Below are positions 36,311-46,505 of a stretch of DNA of 64,000 nucleotides, piece by piece (position 1 is the stretch's first letter; the number at the start of each line of letters is the position of its first letter). The translations under genes and the position numbers were made by a program. The notes below the pieces were generated by a model. It was not told the DNA's origin and made no database searches. It worked only from the letters and a program-made list of their open reading frames with translations. The stretch comes from Cyclobacteriaceae bacterium (GTDB lineage: Bacteria; Bacteroidota; Bacteroidia; Cytophagales; Cyclobacteriaceae): contig JANQSI010000018.1 of the NCBI GenBank assembly GCA_028284125.1, forward strand, positions 400,998-464,997. Direction: 5' to 3'.

Positions 36311-37143
36311 AGGTGATAAAAGCGGGAGCATTGTCGACGATCCAGGATAAAGGGAGGTTTGGTTTTCGACAATATGGGATTCCTCAGTCCGGTGCGATGG
36401 ATATCAAATCCATGAAAAATGCGAATCAGCTTGTTTCTAACAAATCTGATTGGCCGGTTATTGAAACAGCGATACAAGGAATAGAACTGGTAGCTTTAGA
36501 AGAAACTGTTGTAGCTGTTACAGGCGCTACCGTAACAATTCAAGTCAACAACCGACAAGTTGCAATGAACGCCTCTAATCACTTACAGGCAGGTGATTTC
36601 TTGTGCATTTCAAAGCCAATGGAGGGTGTTTATTCCTACCTTGGAATTAGTGGAAGATTAGAAGCGAATGAAGACTTTGGAAGTAATTCGACTTACGTAA
36701 TGGCCGGTTTTGGTGGCATTGAAGGTAGAGTCTTGAAACAAGGAGATATTCTTCAGACACAGAATGCTCCAGTATTTAAGGCAAGCTCCATTCAAACAGA
36801 ATCGAAAACCAATGAGATCGAAATCATTCACATAATCAAAGGGCCAGAGTGGAAGTTACTAAAGGATCTTCCTGAGCGAACCATTTTCCAAATTGATCCT
36901 TCAAGCAATAGAATGGGAATCAGGCTGCTTGGTGATCCACTTAACATTGAAGGTGAAGAAATTCTGTCTTCTGCAGTTATTCCCGGAACTGTTCAACTTC
37001 CACCGAACGGCATCCCGATTATTTTGATGAACGACTGCCAGACCACCGGCGGCTATCCAAGAATTGGAAAAGTTATAGATGAAGATTTGGGAAGATTGGC
37101 TCAGTTGAACCCAATGCGCAAAGTGAGATTGAGGTTGGTTTGA
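36298..37143 (+). CDS. pxpC: 5-oxoprolinase subunit C (biotin-dependent carboxyltransferase-like)
   Basis: LKVIKAGALSTIQDKGRFGFRQYGIPQSGAMD...SNRMGIRLLG...QLPPNGIPIILMNDCQTTGGYPRIG. Confidence 0.93.
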   Translation: MGKLKVIKAGALSTIQDKGRFGFRQYGIPQSGAMDIKSMKNANQLVSNKSDWPVIETAIQGIELVALEETVVAVTGATVTIQVNNRQVAMNASNHLQAGDFLCISKPMEGVYSYLGISGRLEANEDFGSNSTYVMAGFGGIEGRVLKQGDILQTQNAPVFKASSIQTESKTNEIEIIHIIKGPEWKLLKDLPERTIFQIDPSSNRMGIRLLGDPLNIEGEEILSSAVIPGTVQLPPNGIPIILMNDCQTTGGYPRIGKVIDEDLGRLAQLNPMRKVRLRLV

Positions 37144-37147
37144 AGTT

Positions 37148-38023
37148 CTACCAAAGCCTGTCCAAAACCACTTCAATCAACTCATCCATGGCTTCAATGG
37201 GTTTTTCGTGGAACTCTTTCTTTTCCCGATTGGCAAGAATCAAGCAGCACGTACAACACTGATGGCCTAGCAATTTGCTCAATGAATAAAGCCCGGAAGT
37301 TTCCATTTCAAGGTTGGTCACTCTTCTCCCATCATGAGAGAAAGACTGAAATCGCTCATTCATTTGAGGATTGCTGAGCTCAAGAGCTAACTTCCTGCCT
37401 TGAGGTCCATAAAAACCAGTGGCTGTCGCGGTAATTCCTTTAATCATATCGAATCCAACCTGCTCGAGCAGCGCCCCTGAAGCTTGAACCACATATGGTC
37501 TGGCGAGAGCCGAACTCCAGTGAATGTGATTAAGAATTTCTTTCTGTAATCCTATTTCCTCTTCATTGAATTCATGGTTGTAATAATAGATTAGTCCATC
37601 AAAGCCTAAGCTGAACTCTGAAATCACATGAGAACCTATTGGAATATCTTCATGCAAAGAACCGGAGGTGCCAATTCTAACTATTCTCAATTTCCTGAGC
37701 TTTTCGTTGAACTGCCTGGTTTCAGGATTGACATTAACTGCAGCGTGAAGTTCATTAAGGACAATATCAATGTTGTCCGTTCCAATGCCAGTGGAGAGTA
37801 CCGTGATGGGGTTTCCTTTGTAAACTCCTGTATGAGTCACAAATTCCCGGGATTGGATTTTGAAATCAATGCGATCAAAAAAATTACTGACTTGGCTGAC
37901 ACGGTTTTGATCGCCAACGAGGATAATCGTATCAGCAATGTTCTCACCTTTTAGTTGAAGGTGATAGACACTATCGTCTGGATTTAAAATGAGTTCAGTG
38001 TCTTGAAGCGGCTCCTGATTCAT
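37148..38023 (-). CDS. nucleoside phosphorylase (uridine phosphorylase-like)
   Basis: TVLSTGIGTDNIDIVLNEL...RIGTSGSLHEDIPIGSHVIS...NLEMETSGLYSLSKLLGH. Confidence 0.88.
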   Translation of the reverse strand: MNQEPLQDTELILNPDDSVYHLQLKGENIADTIILVGDQNRVSQVSNFFDRIDFKIQSREFVTHTGVYKGNPITVLSTGIGTDNIDIVLNELHAAVNVNPETRQFNEKLRKLRIVRIGTSGSLHEDIPIGSHVISEFSLGFDGLIYYYNHEFNEEEIGLQKEILNHIHWSSALARPYVVQASGALLEQVGFDMIKGITATATGFYGPQGRKLALELSNPQMNERFQSFSHDGRRVTNLEMETSGLYSLSKLLGHQCCTCCLILANREKKEFHEKPIEAMDELIEVVLDRLW

Positions 38024-38027
38024 GGAA

Positions 38028-38918
38028 CTAAAACAACTTGGCCACTTCCTCTGCTAACAAATCTGCCGCATCAGAGTTTTGTCGAAACCACATTTCGGGC
38101 TCAATAATTTCCAATTCCATGACAGCCGGAACACCCGTATTATCATTCGCAATATCTACTCGCGCATAGAGTGGAACCGTTTCGCATGCCTCCATGGTCT
38201 TAACTGCTAACTCAATTTCTTCAGGAGTTGGATTGTAATCTTCTACTGATCCTCCAAAGTCATCTTGAACACGAAAATCACCAAGTTTTGCTTTCTTAAT
38301 AACCGCATGAGTGAATTGCCCACCGATTAACATGAGCGATAACTCTCCTCTTTCAAGGATGCTGTTCAAAAACGGTTGAAGCATCATGGCCTCATCTGAA
38401 ATGAGCTTTGAAAACACCTCTTCGTGTCCGCCAACATTTTCTGGTGAAAGTTTAAAAGTATTTTTAGCAGATGCTGAAATCGCAGGTTTAAGCACAGTCT
38501 GTTCCCAACCCAACTGCTCATGAATTTGCTTTAATGTTCGTGTGTCTTTCGGCTCGATAAAACGTGTTTCTACCGTGTGAACTCCTGACATCTTTAGATC
38601 CTGCATGTAATGTTTATCCAGATTCCAGGAAACCAAATCATACGAATTGATCAGCTTGGTTTTGAAGGCCACATCCATCAGCCAGTCAGCAAACTCGTTG
38701 AATTTCTCTGCATAATCCCAGGTGGTTCTGAAAAGGACATACTTCGTGGATTTCCAATCGAAATTAGGATCTGTCCAAGCGACTTTTTTCACCGCCAGTC
38801 CTTTCTTGATCAACCCAGTCATTACCAATTGATCTTCGAACATCACATTGGTGGTGTATGCATTAGACTCTTTCGGAGCGACAAATCGCTCATCTGTAAG
38901 AATGACTACATCAAGCAT
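38028..38918 (-). CDS. ATP-grasp-like protein
   Basis: FRTTWDYAEKFNEFADWL...TVLKPAISASAKNTF...MLQPFLNSILERGELSLMLIGGQFTHAVIKK...YARVDIAND. Confidence 0.75.
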   Translation of the reverse strand: MLDVVILTDERFVAPKESNAYTTNVMFEDQLVMTGLIKKGLAVKKVAWTDPNFDWKSTKYVLFRTTWDYAEKFNEFADWLMDVAFKTKLINSYDLVSWNLDKHYMQDLKMSGVHTVETRFIEPKDTRTLKQIHEQLGWEQTVLKPAISASAKNTFKLSPENVGGHEEVFSKLISDEAMMLQPFLNSILERGELSLMLIGGQFTHAVIKKAKLGDFRVQDDFGGSVEDYNPTPEEIELAVKTMEACETVPLYARVDIANDNTGVPAVMELEIIEPEMWFRQNSDAADLLAEEVAKLF

Positions 38919-39807
38919 CTAATTGAGATCTTAAAAGCGTTAATCCTTCTTTGAATGACACTGGTTCGTATCCAAGCTCTTCTCTTGCTTTGTCGAGAAT
39001 AAAACCTGTTCGTTGAGGTCGCTTGGCTGGTTGACTAAAAATTGAACCGTCCACTTCTTCTATCAGTGTGGGATTTAGTTTGAAAAAGATGGCAGTCTGC
39101 ATGGCCATTTCGTGGGGTGTCAGTGTATCTTTTCCTGAAATGTGGAAAATTCCTTCCGCATTCTTTTCGATGATCAAAGCACATCCTTTGGCTAAGTCTT
39201 CTGCAAGTGTTGGCGTTCGCCATTGATCGTTGACAACTTTAATCGACTGGCCTTCTTCCAGGTTTTTTTTGGCCCATAGAATAATGTTAGAGCGGTTCAT
39301 ATCTTGAGCTACGCCATAGACAAGCATGGTCCTAACAATGGCCCACTTGATGTATGTTTTTTCAAAAAGCTTTTCTGAAGCCAGTTTGCTTTCCGCATAA
39401 TGACTTTGTGGATTTGGCCAGTCATCTTCTTCGTAAGGGCCATTTTCTCCATCAAATATGAAATCAGTGGAGAGATGAATGAGCTTGCTTCCACTTGATT
39501 CGCATGCTTTGATCAGGTGCTCTACTGCTTTTACATTTAGATCCCAACACTGCTCTTTTTCCATTTCGCACTTATCTACGTCAGTCATTGCTGCAGTATT
39601 GATCACTACATCTGGCATAGACATTCCGACCATAGAATTTACCTCCTCTTGGGAGGTCACATCCATAGGAAAGTATTTGTAAGACCCTGGTCGATTTCTG
39701 TTCACTCCTTTTCCAGTCGCAATGATTTCTACGGACGGATCATTTTCATAGAATTTGATCAGTTTTTGTCCTAGTAATCCATTTGCGCCGGTGATGAGGA
39801 GTTTCAT
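38911..39807 (-). CDS. dTDP-4-dehydrorhamnose reductase-like SDR protein
   Basis: LLITGANGLLGQKLIKFYE...STDFIFDGENGPYEEDDWPNPQSHYAESKLASEKL. Confidence 0.85.
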   Translation of the reverse strand: MKLLITGANGLLGQKLIKFYENDPSVEIIATGKGVNRNRPGSYKYFPMDVTSQEEVNSMVGMSMPDVVINTAAMTDVDKCEMEKEQCWDLNVKAVEHLIKACESSGSKLIHLSTDFIFDGENGPYEEDDWPNPQSHYAESKLASEKLFEKTYIKWAIVRTMLVYGVAQDMNRSNIILWAKKNLEEGQSIKVVNDQWRTPTLAEDLAKGCALIIEKNAEGIFHISGKDTLTPHEMAMQTAIFFKLNPTLIEEVDGSIFSQPAKRPQRTGFILDKAREELGYEPVSFKEGLTLLRSQLDA

Positions 39808-40643
39808 TTTGAGTCAGGATATTCGTATCCGTATTTTTTAGTGATAGCTTTTTTTCGAACGGTTTCTAATTCCATCGTCATATAGATAAGCTCTGTTGGG
39901 CGTTCTCCTTGCGTTTCAACGGCTGCAATTTTATCTACAACGTCTAGTCCTTCTACAACACGACCAAAAACGGTGTATGCATCATCTAGATGGGGAGTAC
40001 CGCCTACAGTAGTATATGCCTCGAGTCTATCCTGGTCAAACTCCTTATCTAGTTCAATATTCATGACTCGCTCACACTCTTCTTTGTACTCAAGCGCGAG
40101 TTGATTCATTTTTTCAAATTCCCTGGCTCGCTGGAGTTCAATGAATTGATTTCTTAGGCTGTCGTATCCATCTTGCTGGAGCATTGAACTTATGGCCTGA
40201 TTAAGCTTAACTTGATCAACAGTTAATTCTTCTTCTCTATAAACTTTTCCCTGAACGATGTAAAACTGGCAAGAGGATGACACTCGTTCTGGATTTACAT
40301 GATCGCTCTGACGAGCTGCTGCAAGTTCCCCTTTTTTGTGAAAAAGGCCGTCTACGATCTCAGCAGGTATTCGTGCTTCTTTTGGTTCTCGTGTTCCCTC
40401 TTTTTCATATACATTCCCACCTTGTATCATAAATTGATTGACAACTCGATGAAAAATGGTGCTATCGAATCTTCCTGATCGGGCCAACTCCAAAAAGTTT
40501 TCTTTGTGCAGCGGAGTTTCATCATACAAGAGCACTTTTATGTCACCATAAGAAGTCTTAATGGTTACGATATAGTCTTTGTTTTTATCGCCACAAGCGG
40601 TTAGAATAAGGAGGTTGGCTAGTAAAAAAAGAATTTGTTTCAT
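39804..40643 (-). CDS. cyclophilin-type peptidyl-prolyl cis-trans isomerase (lipoprotein)
   Basis: ILFLLANLLILTACGDKN; TSYGDIKVLLYDETPLHKENFLELARSGRFDSTIFHRVVNQFMIQGG. Confidence 0.92.
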   Translation of the reverse strand: MKQILFLLANLLILTACGDKNKDYIVTIKTSYGDIKVLLYDETPLHKENFLELARSGRFDSTIFHRVVNQFMIQGGNVYEKEGTREPKEARIPAEIVDGLFHKKGELAAARQSDHVNPERVSSSCQFYIVQGKVYREEELTVDQVKLNQAISSMLQQDGYDSLRNQFIELQRAREFEKMNQLALEYKEECERVMNIELDKEFDQDRLEAYTTVGGTPHLDDAYTVFGRVVEGLDVVDKIAAVETQGERPTELIYMTMELETVRKKAITKKYGYEYPDSK

Positions 40644-40678
40644 GTGAGTTACTCTGAGTTAGAATTTAAAGAAGCAAT

Positions 40679-41599
40679 TTAAATAGCAGATCTGATATCG
40701 TCCAGAACTTTTTTGCCTCCGCTTTCCAGTATTTCATCAGCAAGAGAGACCCCCAGCTGTTCTCCTGATCCATACATGGTTCGTTTGATCAGTTGTTTTC
40801 CATCCAGACTGGCGATTCCCCCGGTTAATTCTATTTGTCCATCTTGTTCCATTTGTGCAAGTCCAAAAACTGGAATACTGCATCCTCCATCCATTCTTCG
40901 AAGGAAAGCGCGTTCAACTGAAATCAGCTGCTCGGTGAGTTTATGGTTCGTTAAGGATTTGATTTTTTCAGCTAACTCAGCATCGAGTCTTTCATGAACC
41001 TCAATCGCAACGGCTCCTTGACCGACAGGTGGAGTAAATCGCTCAATATCAAACCAGTATTGGACCATATGATCCAACTTCATTCGTAAAACACCTGCAT
41101 AGGCCAAAATGAGACCTCCCATAAGTCCTGTCTTCAGTTTTTCAACTCGAGTCTGAAGATTTCCCCTAGCATCAATTGTTTTAATATGCGGATAGAAATG
41201 TTTCAAAAGGGCGATCCTTCGTGTAGATGAGGTTCCAAGGACGAGGTTTGAATCGTTTAAATCAATTTCCCGATCTGAGACAATGACGTCATCTGGGGAT
41301 TCTCTTTCACAAAAAGAAAGAATTCGAAACCCGTCAGGTAAAACAGAGGGAAGATCCTTTGCGCTATGAACCGCAATGTCTACTCGCCCGCGCATCAGTG
41401 ACATTTCCAATTCCTCTGTGAAAACCCCTTTGCTCCCGATTTTGGATAGAGTTACATTTAGGATCTTGTCACCTTTGGTTTCAATAGGAACCAATTCCGG
41501 TTGATATCCACCTGCATCCAAAAGATCTGCGACGTGATTGGCTTGCCACAAAGCCAGTTTGCTATTTCTTGTCCCGATTTTGATTCTTTTCCTTTCCAA
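40679..41599 (-). CDS. hemC: hydroxymethylbilane synthase
   Basis: IGTRNSKLALWQANHVADLL...GTSSTRRIALLKHFYPHIKTIDARGNLQTRVEKL...RMDGGCSIPV. Confidence 0.95.
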   Translation of the reverse strand: MERKRIKIGTRNSKLALWQANHVADLLDAGGYQPELVPIETKGDKILNVTLSKIGSKGVFTEELEMSLMRGRVDIAVHSAKDLPSVLPDGFRILSFCERESPDDVIVSDREIDLNDSNLVLGTSSTRRIALLKHFYPHIKTIDARGNLQTRVEKLKTGLMGGLILAYAGVLRMKLDHMVQYWFDIERFTPPVGQGAVAIEVHERLDAELAEKIKSLTNHKLTEQLISVERAFLRRMDGGCSIPVFGLAQMEQDGQIELTGGIASLDGKQLIKRTMYGSGEQLGVSLADEILESGGKKVLDDIRSAI

Positions 41600-41615
41600 A
41601 GCTGATGTTTCCTGG

Positions 41616-42734
41616 TTAACTGTTGATTCTCTTGACGATTGCGAGTGACAAATTTAGGTGAGTGATTCGTGGGTTAGAATTTCTTTCTAAATGCAAAAGG
41701 GCCTGATTGAGGAGCTCGTACATTGACTGAAGTTTTTCAAATCCTAATTTTTCTGCATACTTCCCAATGAATGTATCTTCCTCTTGATTGATAATCGTTG
41801 GTTGACTTCCTGCAAATTTCAACAGAGAATTTCGTATCAATGATATAGAATACGTCAAGAATCCCCGCTGGTTTGCTTTTCCACTTTTTGAAAAATCTTC
41901 ACTTCCACGAACAAGTGAAGTCAAGTCACGATTCCAGCAAGCTAACATCCAATCCCTAAATTGACTATAAGCCATTTCGTCCTCTGTTTGTAGTAATCGG
42001 AGCCCTACACCAATTCTTCCTTGTGATATTTTAGCTAGTTGCTTGGCTTGTTGTTCTCCGATATTCTTTTCGATTAAATAGGCTTGAATTTCTTCTAGTT
42101 GGTTCGGTGGAAGATTGATCAATTGACTTCTTGAGGTGATGGTTTGCAAAAGTGAATCGTAACCAAACGTCACCATTAAATAGATGGTTTTTTCTGGCGG
42201 TTCTTCCAATACCTTTAAGAGTGCATTGGCACCAGCAGAGTGCATGTGCTCTACTCCCCAAATGAAAATGATCTTATATCCGCCTTCCACAGATCTCATG
42301 CTCACATTCTTGAGAATTTGTCTGCTGTCTTCTCTGCTCAGTTGTAAATTTTTGTTTTCCTGACCATAGCTCATTGCCCAATCATCGAAAGTGCCGTAGG
42401 GAGAGTCAGTCATGAACGTTCGCCAAAGTGGGAGCGCTTCTGCCAGGACTTTTTCATATTTTCCGCTATCTGAAGCCGATATTTTTGGGAAATACCAATG
42501 AACATCCGGATGAATCGATTTCTTTATTCGGGTGCAGTTGGCACATTTACCACAAGAATCTTCATCACTCCTGTTTTGACACATGAGATAACTGGCATAG
42601 GCTTTAGCCATTGGAAATGCTGCAGTTCCTGAAATGCCAGAAAACAACTGGGCATGAGCTACTTTTCCCTTTTTGAAAGCACCAATCAGTTGTTTTTTTA
42701 GATCAGAATGTCCTGGTATGTCTGAAAACTGCAT
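41616..42734 (-). CDS. holB: DNA polymerase III delta' subunit / AAA clamp-loader protein
   Basis: HAQLFSGISGTAAFPMAKAYASYLMC; zinc module C-CGKCANC; GANALLKVLEEPPEKTIYLMVT. Confidence 0.88.
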   Translation of the reverse strand: MQFSDIPGHSDLKKQLIGAFKKGKVAHAQLFSGISGTAAFPMAKAYASYLMCQNRSDEDSCGKCANCTRIKKSIHPDVHWYFPKISASDSGKYEKVLAEALPLWRTFMTDSPYGTFDDWAMSYGQENKNLQLSREDSRQILKNVSMRSVEGGYKIIFIWGVEHMHSAGANALLKVLEEPPEKTIYLMVTFGYDSLLQTITSRSQLINLPPNQLEEIQAYLIEKNIGEQQAKQLAKISQGRIGVGLRLLQTEDEMAYSQFRDWMLACWNRDLTSLVRGSEDFSKSGKANQRGFLTYSISLIRNSLLKFAGSQPTIINQEEDTFIGKYAEKLGFEKLQSMYELLNQALLHLERNSNPRITHLNLSLAIVKRINS

Positions 42735-42737
42735 TGG

Positions 42738-43919
42738 CTATTTTTTCTCCCAAACTCTAAACTCAGACGTGAAATCAAAAATTGCTTCCATGATGGCTTC
42801 ATCTTTTTCAGTCAACTCTTTTTCTCTTCTGGCCAAAACAAGCCTGGCTGTTTCAAAAACTTTTCTCGTAGGATAAGTAGAAAAACCGGAAGCTCCGCCC
42901 CATGCAAAAGATGGGATAAAATTTCTTGGAAAACCATCTCCAAAAATGTTAGCAGAAACTCCAACGGTGGTTCCGGTATTGAACATGGTATTGATGCCAC
43001 ATTTTGAATGATCCCCCATGATCAATCCACAGAATTGAAGTCCAGTGTCCTTGAATCTGCTGCTATCGAAATCCCACATTTTCACATTGGCGTAGTTGTT
43101 TTTCATGTTGGAATTGTTCGTGTCTGCACCAAGATTACACCACTCGCCAATGACAGCATTTCCTAGGAATCCATCATGTGCCTTATTAGAATATCCCTGA
43201 ATGACAGAGTTCGAAACTTCTCCACCAACTTTGGAATGTGGACCAATGGTGGAATCTCCTTTTAGTTTCGCTCCCATATTAATGACGGAGTGATCGCATA
43301 GTGCCAACGAACCTCGGATCAAGGCTCCTTCCTGAACTTCTGAATTTTTTCCTATGTAAATGGGTCCCGTTTCCGAATTGAGAACTGCAGATTTAATGAC
43401 AGCTCCTTCTTCTATGAAAACTTGGTCTCCATAAACTTTTGTGTTGGGATCATTTAATGGTTGAGATTCTCTTCCATTTGTGAGTAATTCAAAATCACTT
43501 CTGATTTCTTGACTGTTTAGTCGGAAAATGTCCCATGGGTAATCAGCAGAAACGCTATTTTCTACTTGAACAGCTTCTCTGGAGCCAACTTCAAATGGTT
43601 CTTCTGGATCAAAATATCCTGCAAGTACAATCTCGCCCTGAACCAAAGCCTGATTGTCAGTTAGTTCTTTAATAGCAATTACTACTTCCGGAGTTGGGAG
43701 AAGCCCACCTTTAATGAAAAGTGTTTTGCTTGAAGGCTTTGGGAATTGGATCTCTAAATAGTTCTTGGAAATAAAATTGGATTCATTGATACCTAATAAT
43801 TTCTCCCATTTTTCACGGATCTTCAGAATTCCTACACGCAATTCAGAGACAGGTCTGGTGTAGGTAAGTGGCAGCATTCGGTACCACGATTCCTTTTGAT
43901 CAATGAAAGTCACTTGCAT
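42738..43919 (-). CDS. GlmU-like putative sugar nucleotidyltransferase/acyltransferase
   Basis: RPVSELRVGILKIREKWEKL; left-handed beta-helix hexapeptide region (GDSTIGPHSKVGGEVSNSVIQGYSNKAHDGFLGNAVIGEWCNLGADTNNSNMKNNY). Confidence 0.9.
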   Translation of the reverse strand: MQVTFIDQKESWYRMLPLTYTRPVSELRVGILKIREKWEKLLGINESNFISKNYLEIQFPKPSSKTLFIKGGLLPTPEVVIAIKELTDNQALVQGEIVLAGYFDPEEPFEVGSREAVQVENSVSADYPWDIFRLNSQEIRSDFELLTNGRESQPLNDPNTKVYGDQVFIEEGAVIKSAVLNSETGPIYIGKNSEVQEGALIRGSLALCDHSVINMGAKLKGDSTIGPHSKVGGEVSNSVIQGYSNKAHDGFLGNAVIGEWCNLGADTNNSNMKNNYANVKMWDFDSSRFKDTGLQFCGLIMGDHSKCGINTMFNTGTTVGVSANIFGDGFPRNFIPSFAWGGASGFSTYPTRKVFETARLVLARREKELTEKDEAIMEAIFDFTSEFRVWEKK

Positions 43920-43981
43920 GGATCAAACTTAATTAAAGATGTGAAGAGGTAATCCTTTCATGGATTGTTTTGGCATAAAAA

Positions 43982-44009
43982 AAGTCTTTGAGTAAATACC
44001 CAAAGACTT
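43982..44009 (-). terminator. terminator downstream of rpmE2
   Basis: AAGTCTTTG ... CAAAGACTT 9-bp stem; minus-strand T-tract follows. Confidence 0.75.
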
Positions 44010-44029
44010 CTTTAAAGATCTTGGTGATC

Positions 44030-44272
44030 TTATTTTTTGTATTTCTTGTTGAATTTCTCCACTCGTCCAGCAGTGTCCACGAAAAGTTTCTTACCAGTGT
44101 AAAACGGATGCGATGCAGAACTTACTTCCACCTTCACAAGCGGGTATTCGTTACCATCTTCCCATTTGATGGTTTCCTTAGAAGTCATAGTAGATCTTGT
44201 CAAGAATTTGAAATCACTTGAGGTATCAAGAAAAACGACTTCTTTGTACTCCGGATGTATGTCTTTTTTCAT
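44030..44272 (-). CDS. rpmE2: 50S ribosomal protein L31 type B (zinc-free)
   Basis: [29 protein letters not shown]...[24 protein letters not shown]; no CxxC. Confidence 0.95.
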   Translation of the reverse strand: MKKDIHPEYKEVVFLDTSSDFKFLTRSTMTSKETIKWEDGNEYPLVKVEVSSASHPFYTGKKLFVDTAGRVEKFNKKYKK

Positions 44273-44368
44273 TTTCTAGTCCTGTTTTTCAAAAAGGATG
44301 GCAAAGATAGGTATTATTTTGTCATGATCAAACCATAAGATTCAATCAAAATCAGATATGTTTGGTTC

Positions 44369-46012
44369 ATGAGAATAGCTTTCATTCTTGTCTTTCTCTT
44401 GTCGGGTGTAATCTCGATGGCTCAATCCACAGATTTCCCCTTGGGCCATTCGGTGTATTCCTTTATGGAGAGTGAAGATATTGCAAGTGAGAGTAACTTC
44501 TTTACAACAGTCAAGCCGTTTTCAAGAAAAGGAGTTTACAATTTTCTTGGGTCGGATTTGAATAGTTATTACAAAAAGGAGATGAAAGAATTCTCCATGG
44601 ATTCAGTTAAATCTTCAAAACCCATTCTCAATAGACTGTACGTTTTCCCTGAGGACCTTTATTACCATAAGGACAAAACCTTAGATCTTCATGTGAACCC
44701 GGCGATGCAGTTTTCATTTGGCACTTCTAATGAATCAGGGTCAGACAATCTGTTTATGAATTCCCGAGGTGTGGAAATAAGAGGTACCATCGATGATAAG
44801 GTTGCCTTCTATTCTTATCTATCAGAAAATCAGGCCCGATATCCAGAATATGTGAATTCTGTTCGCGATAGCACAATCGCGATTCCTTACGAAGGATTTT
44901 GGAAGCAATTCAAGGATACGGGTGTAGATTTTTTCCGAGCACAGGGCTACATCGATTTTGGACTTTCTCGGAGTATATCAGCACAGTTGGGATTCGGGAA
45001 ACATTTTGTTGGAAACGGAGTGCGTTCATTAATCTTATCGGATTATGCGAACAACTATCCATATCTCAGAATCAACACTCAGACCAGCATTTTTGAATAC
45101 ACGAATATTTTCGCTGAGTTGATAGCAGATGTTCAGGGTGGAGTGTTTGGAGTCTTAGGAGTAGGAGGATTTTCCAAAAAATACATGGCCTTCCATCACT
45201 TAAACATCAAGCTTAGACCAAATCTGACTATTGGTCTTTTCGAATCAGTCATGTACGGAGATTCGACAGGTGGCTTGAAATTGGAATACATGAATCCGAT
45301 CATTTTCTACCGGGCGATCGAGCAACAAAATGGAAGCGAGGATAACGCAATCGCTGGGTTGGATTTTAAATGGAATATCAAGAATCGATGGTCTCTTTAT
45401 GGACAATTGGTCATTGATGAGCTATTAGTTAGTGAGGCTTTTTCCGGGACGGGCTCGTGGAGAAACAAGCAAGGGATTCAATTAGGAGCAAAATACATTG
45501 ATGTCTTTGGGGTTGAAAACTTGATGGTTCAGGCTGAATTAAACACGGCACGTCCATATACCTATGCGCATGAAGATGGATTTACTAGCTACAGTCACTA
45601 TAATTTGGCTTTAGCTCATCCTCTTGGAGCGAACTTCACTGAATATTTAGGAAGGACGACCTTTCAATTATCTGATCGGTGGAATTTCGAAACGGTGATA
45701 ATGTTAGCAAAATATGGGAACGATATCGGAGCGGTGAACTTTGGTCGAGATATTTTGAAAGATTATACCATGCGAAGACCAGATGGCAATGGAGGGTCGC
45801 TTGAGTTCGGAAATGATCATCTCCAAGGAAATGAAACGGATTTGACGATGATGTTTGTTCGAGCCTCTTATATGTGGAAACACAATCTATTTTTCGACTT
45901 TGAATCTACATTCAGAAAGGAAAAAGACAATTTGGGGCTGATTGATGCATCTGCTGCAATTTTTGGTCTTTCCATTCGGTGGAATGTTCCGGCAAGACAG
46001 TATTTGTTCTAG
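44369..46012 (+). CDS. outer membrane protein, RemB/Wzi-like (gliding-motility associated)
   Basis: Signal peptide; GFGKHFVGNGVRSLILSDYANNYPYLRINT..., barrel-like C-terminus WNVPARQYLF. Confidence 0.6.
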   Translation: MRIAFILVFLLSGVISMAQSTDFPLGHSVYSFMESEDIASESNFFTTVKPFSRKGVYNFLGSDLNSYYKKEMKEFSMDSVKSSKPILNRLYVFPEDLYYHKDKTLDLHVNPAMQFSFGTSNESGSDNLFMNSRGVEIRGTIDDKVAFYSYLSENQARYPEYVNSVRDSTIAIPYEGFWKQFKDTGVDFFRAQGYIDFGLSRSISAQLGFGKHFVGNGVRSLILSDYANNYPYLRINTQTSIFEYTNIFAELIADVQGGVFGVLGVGGFSKKYMAFHHLNIKLRPNLTIGLFESVMYGDSTGGLKLEYMNPIIFYRAIEQQNGSEDNAIAGLDFKWNIKNRWSLYGQLVIDELLVSEAFSGTGSWRNKQGIQLGAKYIDVFGVENLMVQAELNTARPYTYAHEDGFTSYSHYNLALAHPLGANFTEYLGRTTFQLSDRWNFETVIMLAKYGNDIGAVNFGRDILKDYTMRRPDGNGGSLEFGNDHLQGNETDLTMMFVRASYMWKHNLFFDFESTFRKEKDNLGLIDASAAIFGLSIRWNVPARQYLF

Positions 46013-46127
46013 GTAATGGCCTAAATAAGGCCGTCTGTCTAAAAAAATGGCATAATAGAAATCAATCTGATGCCGGAACAGAACTTTCCAAATGATTTTC
46101 CTAACTTTCCCGACCGGCAAAACCAAA

Positions 46128-46493
46128 ATGAAAAGATTTAAACTAATTTTCCACATTAGCTATGTCATCATAGCCCTATTCATTCTCTATTTCTCAATAG
46201 ATGTATTGGTAAATACGAATGAGTATCTATCAAAGATTAAGCTTTCCCAGTACATAGAATTCCCACGCTATGTGATGATAGCTTTTTTGGTCCTTTCGAT
46301 CATTATGATCACTGAGTTTATTCTGGAGCGGTTTAACGTTTACAGAATTAAAGAAGGAATTGAAGATATGGAACACGAGATTGTAAAACTGAAAGCCAAA
46401 TTGTATGATCGGTCTCAAGAAGAGGATGATGTTGATGACGAAGAGGAAGAAATAGAAGTAGAGGGTGTTGACAAAGAAGAAGATGATGATTAA
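46128..46493 (+). CDS. small membrane protein with very acidic C-terminal tail
   Basis: Two TM segments; EEDDVDDEEEEIEVEGVDKEEDDD tail; likely start at Met 46128. Confidence 0.6.
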   Translation: MKRFKLIFHISYVIIALFILYFSIDVLVNTNEYLSKIKLSQYIEFPRYVMIAFLVLSIIMITEFILERFNVYRIKEGIEDMEHEIVKLKAKLYDRSQEEDDVDDEEEEIEVEGVDKEEDDD

Positions 46494-46505
46494 TGCCTTC
46501 AGCGT

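Noticed and set aside
46028-46042. GGCCT-aaata-AGGCC hairpin after the RemB-like gene as terminator
   Set aside because: Short 5-bp stem and no following T-tract.
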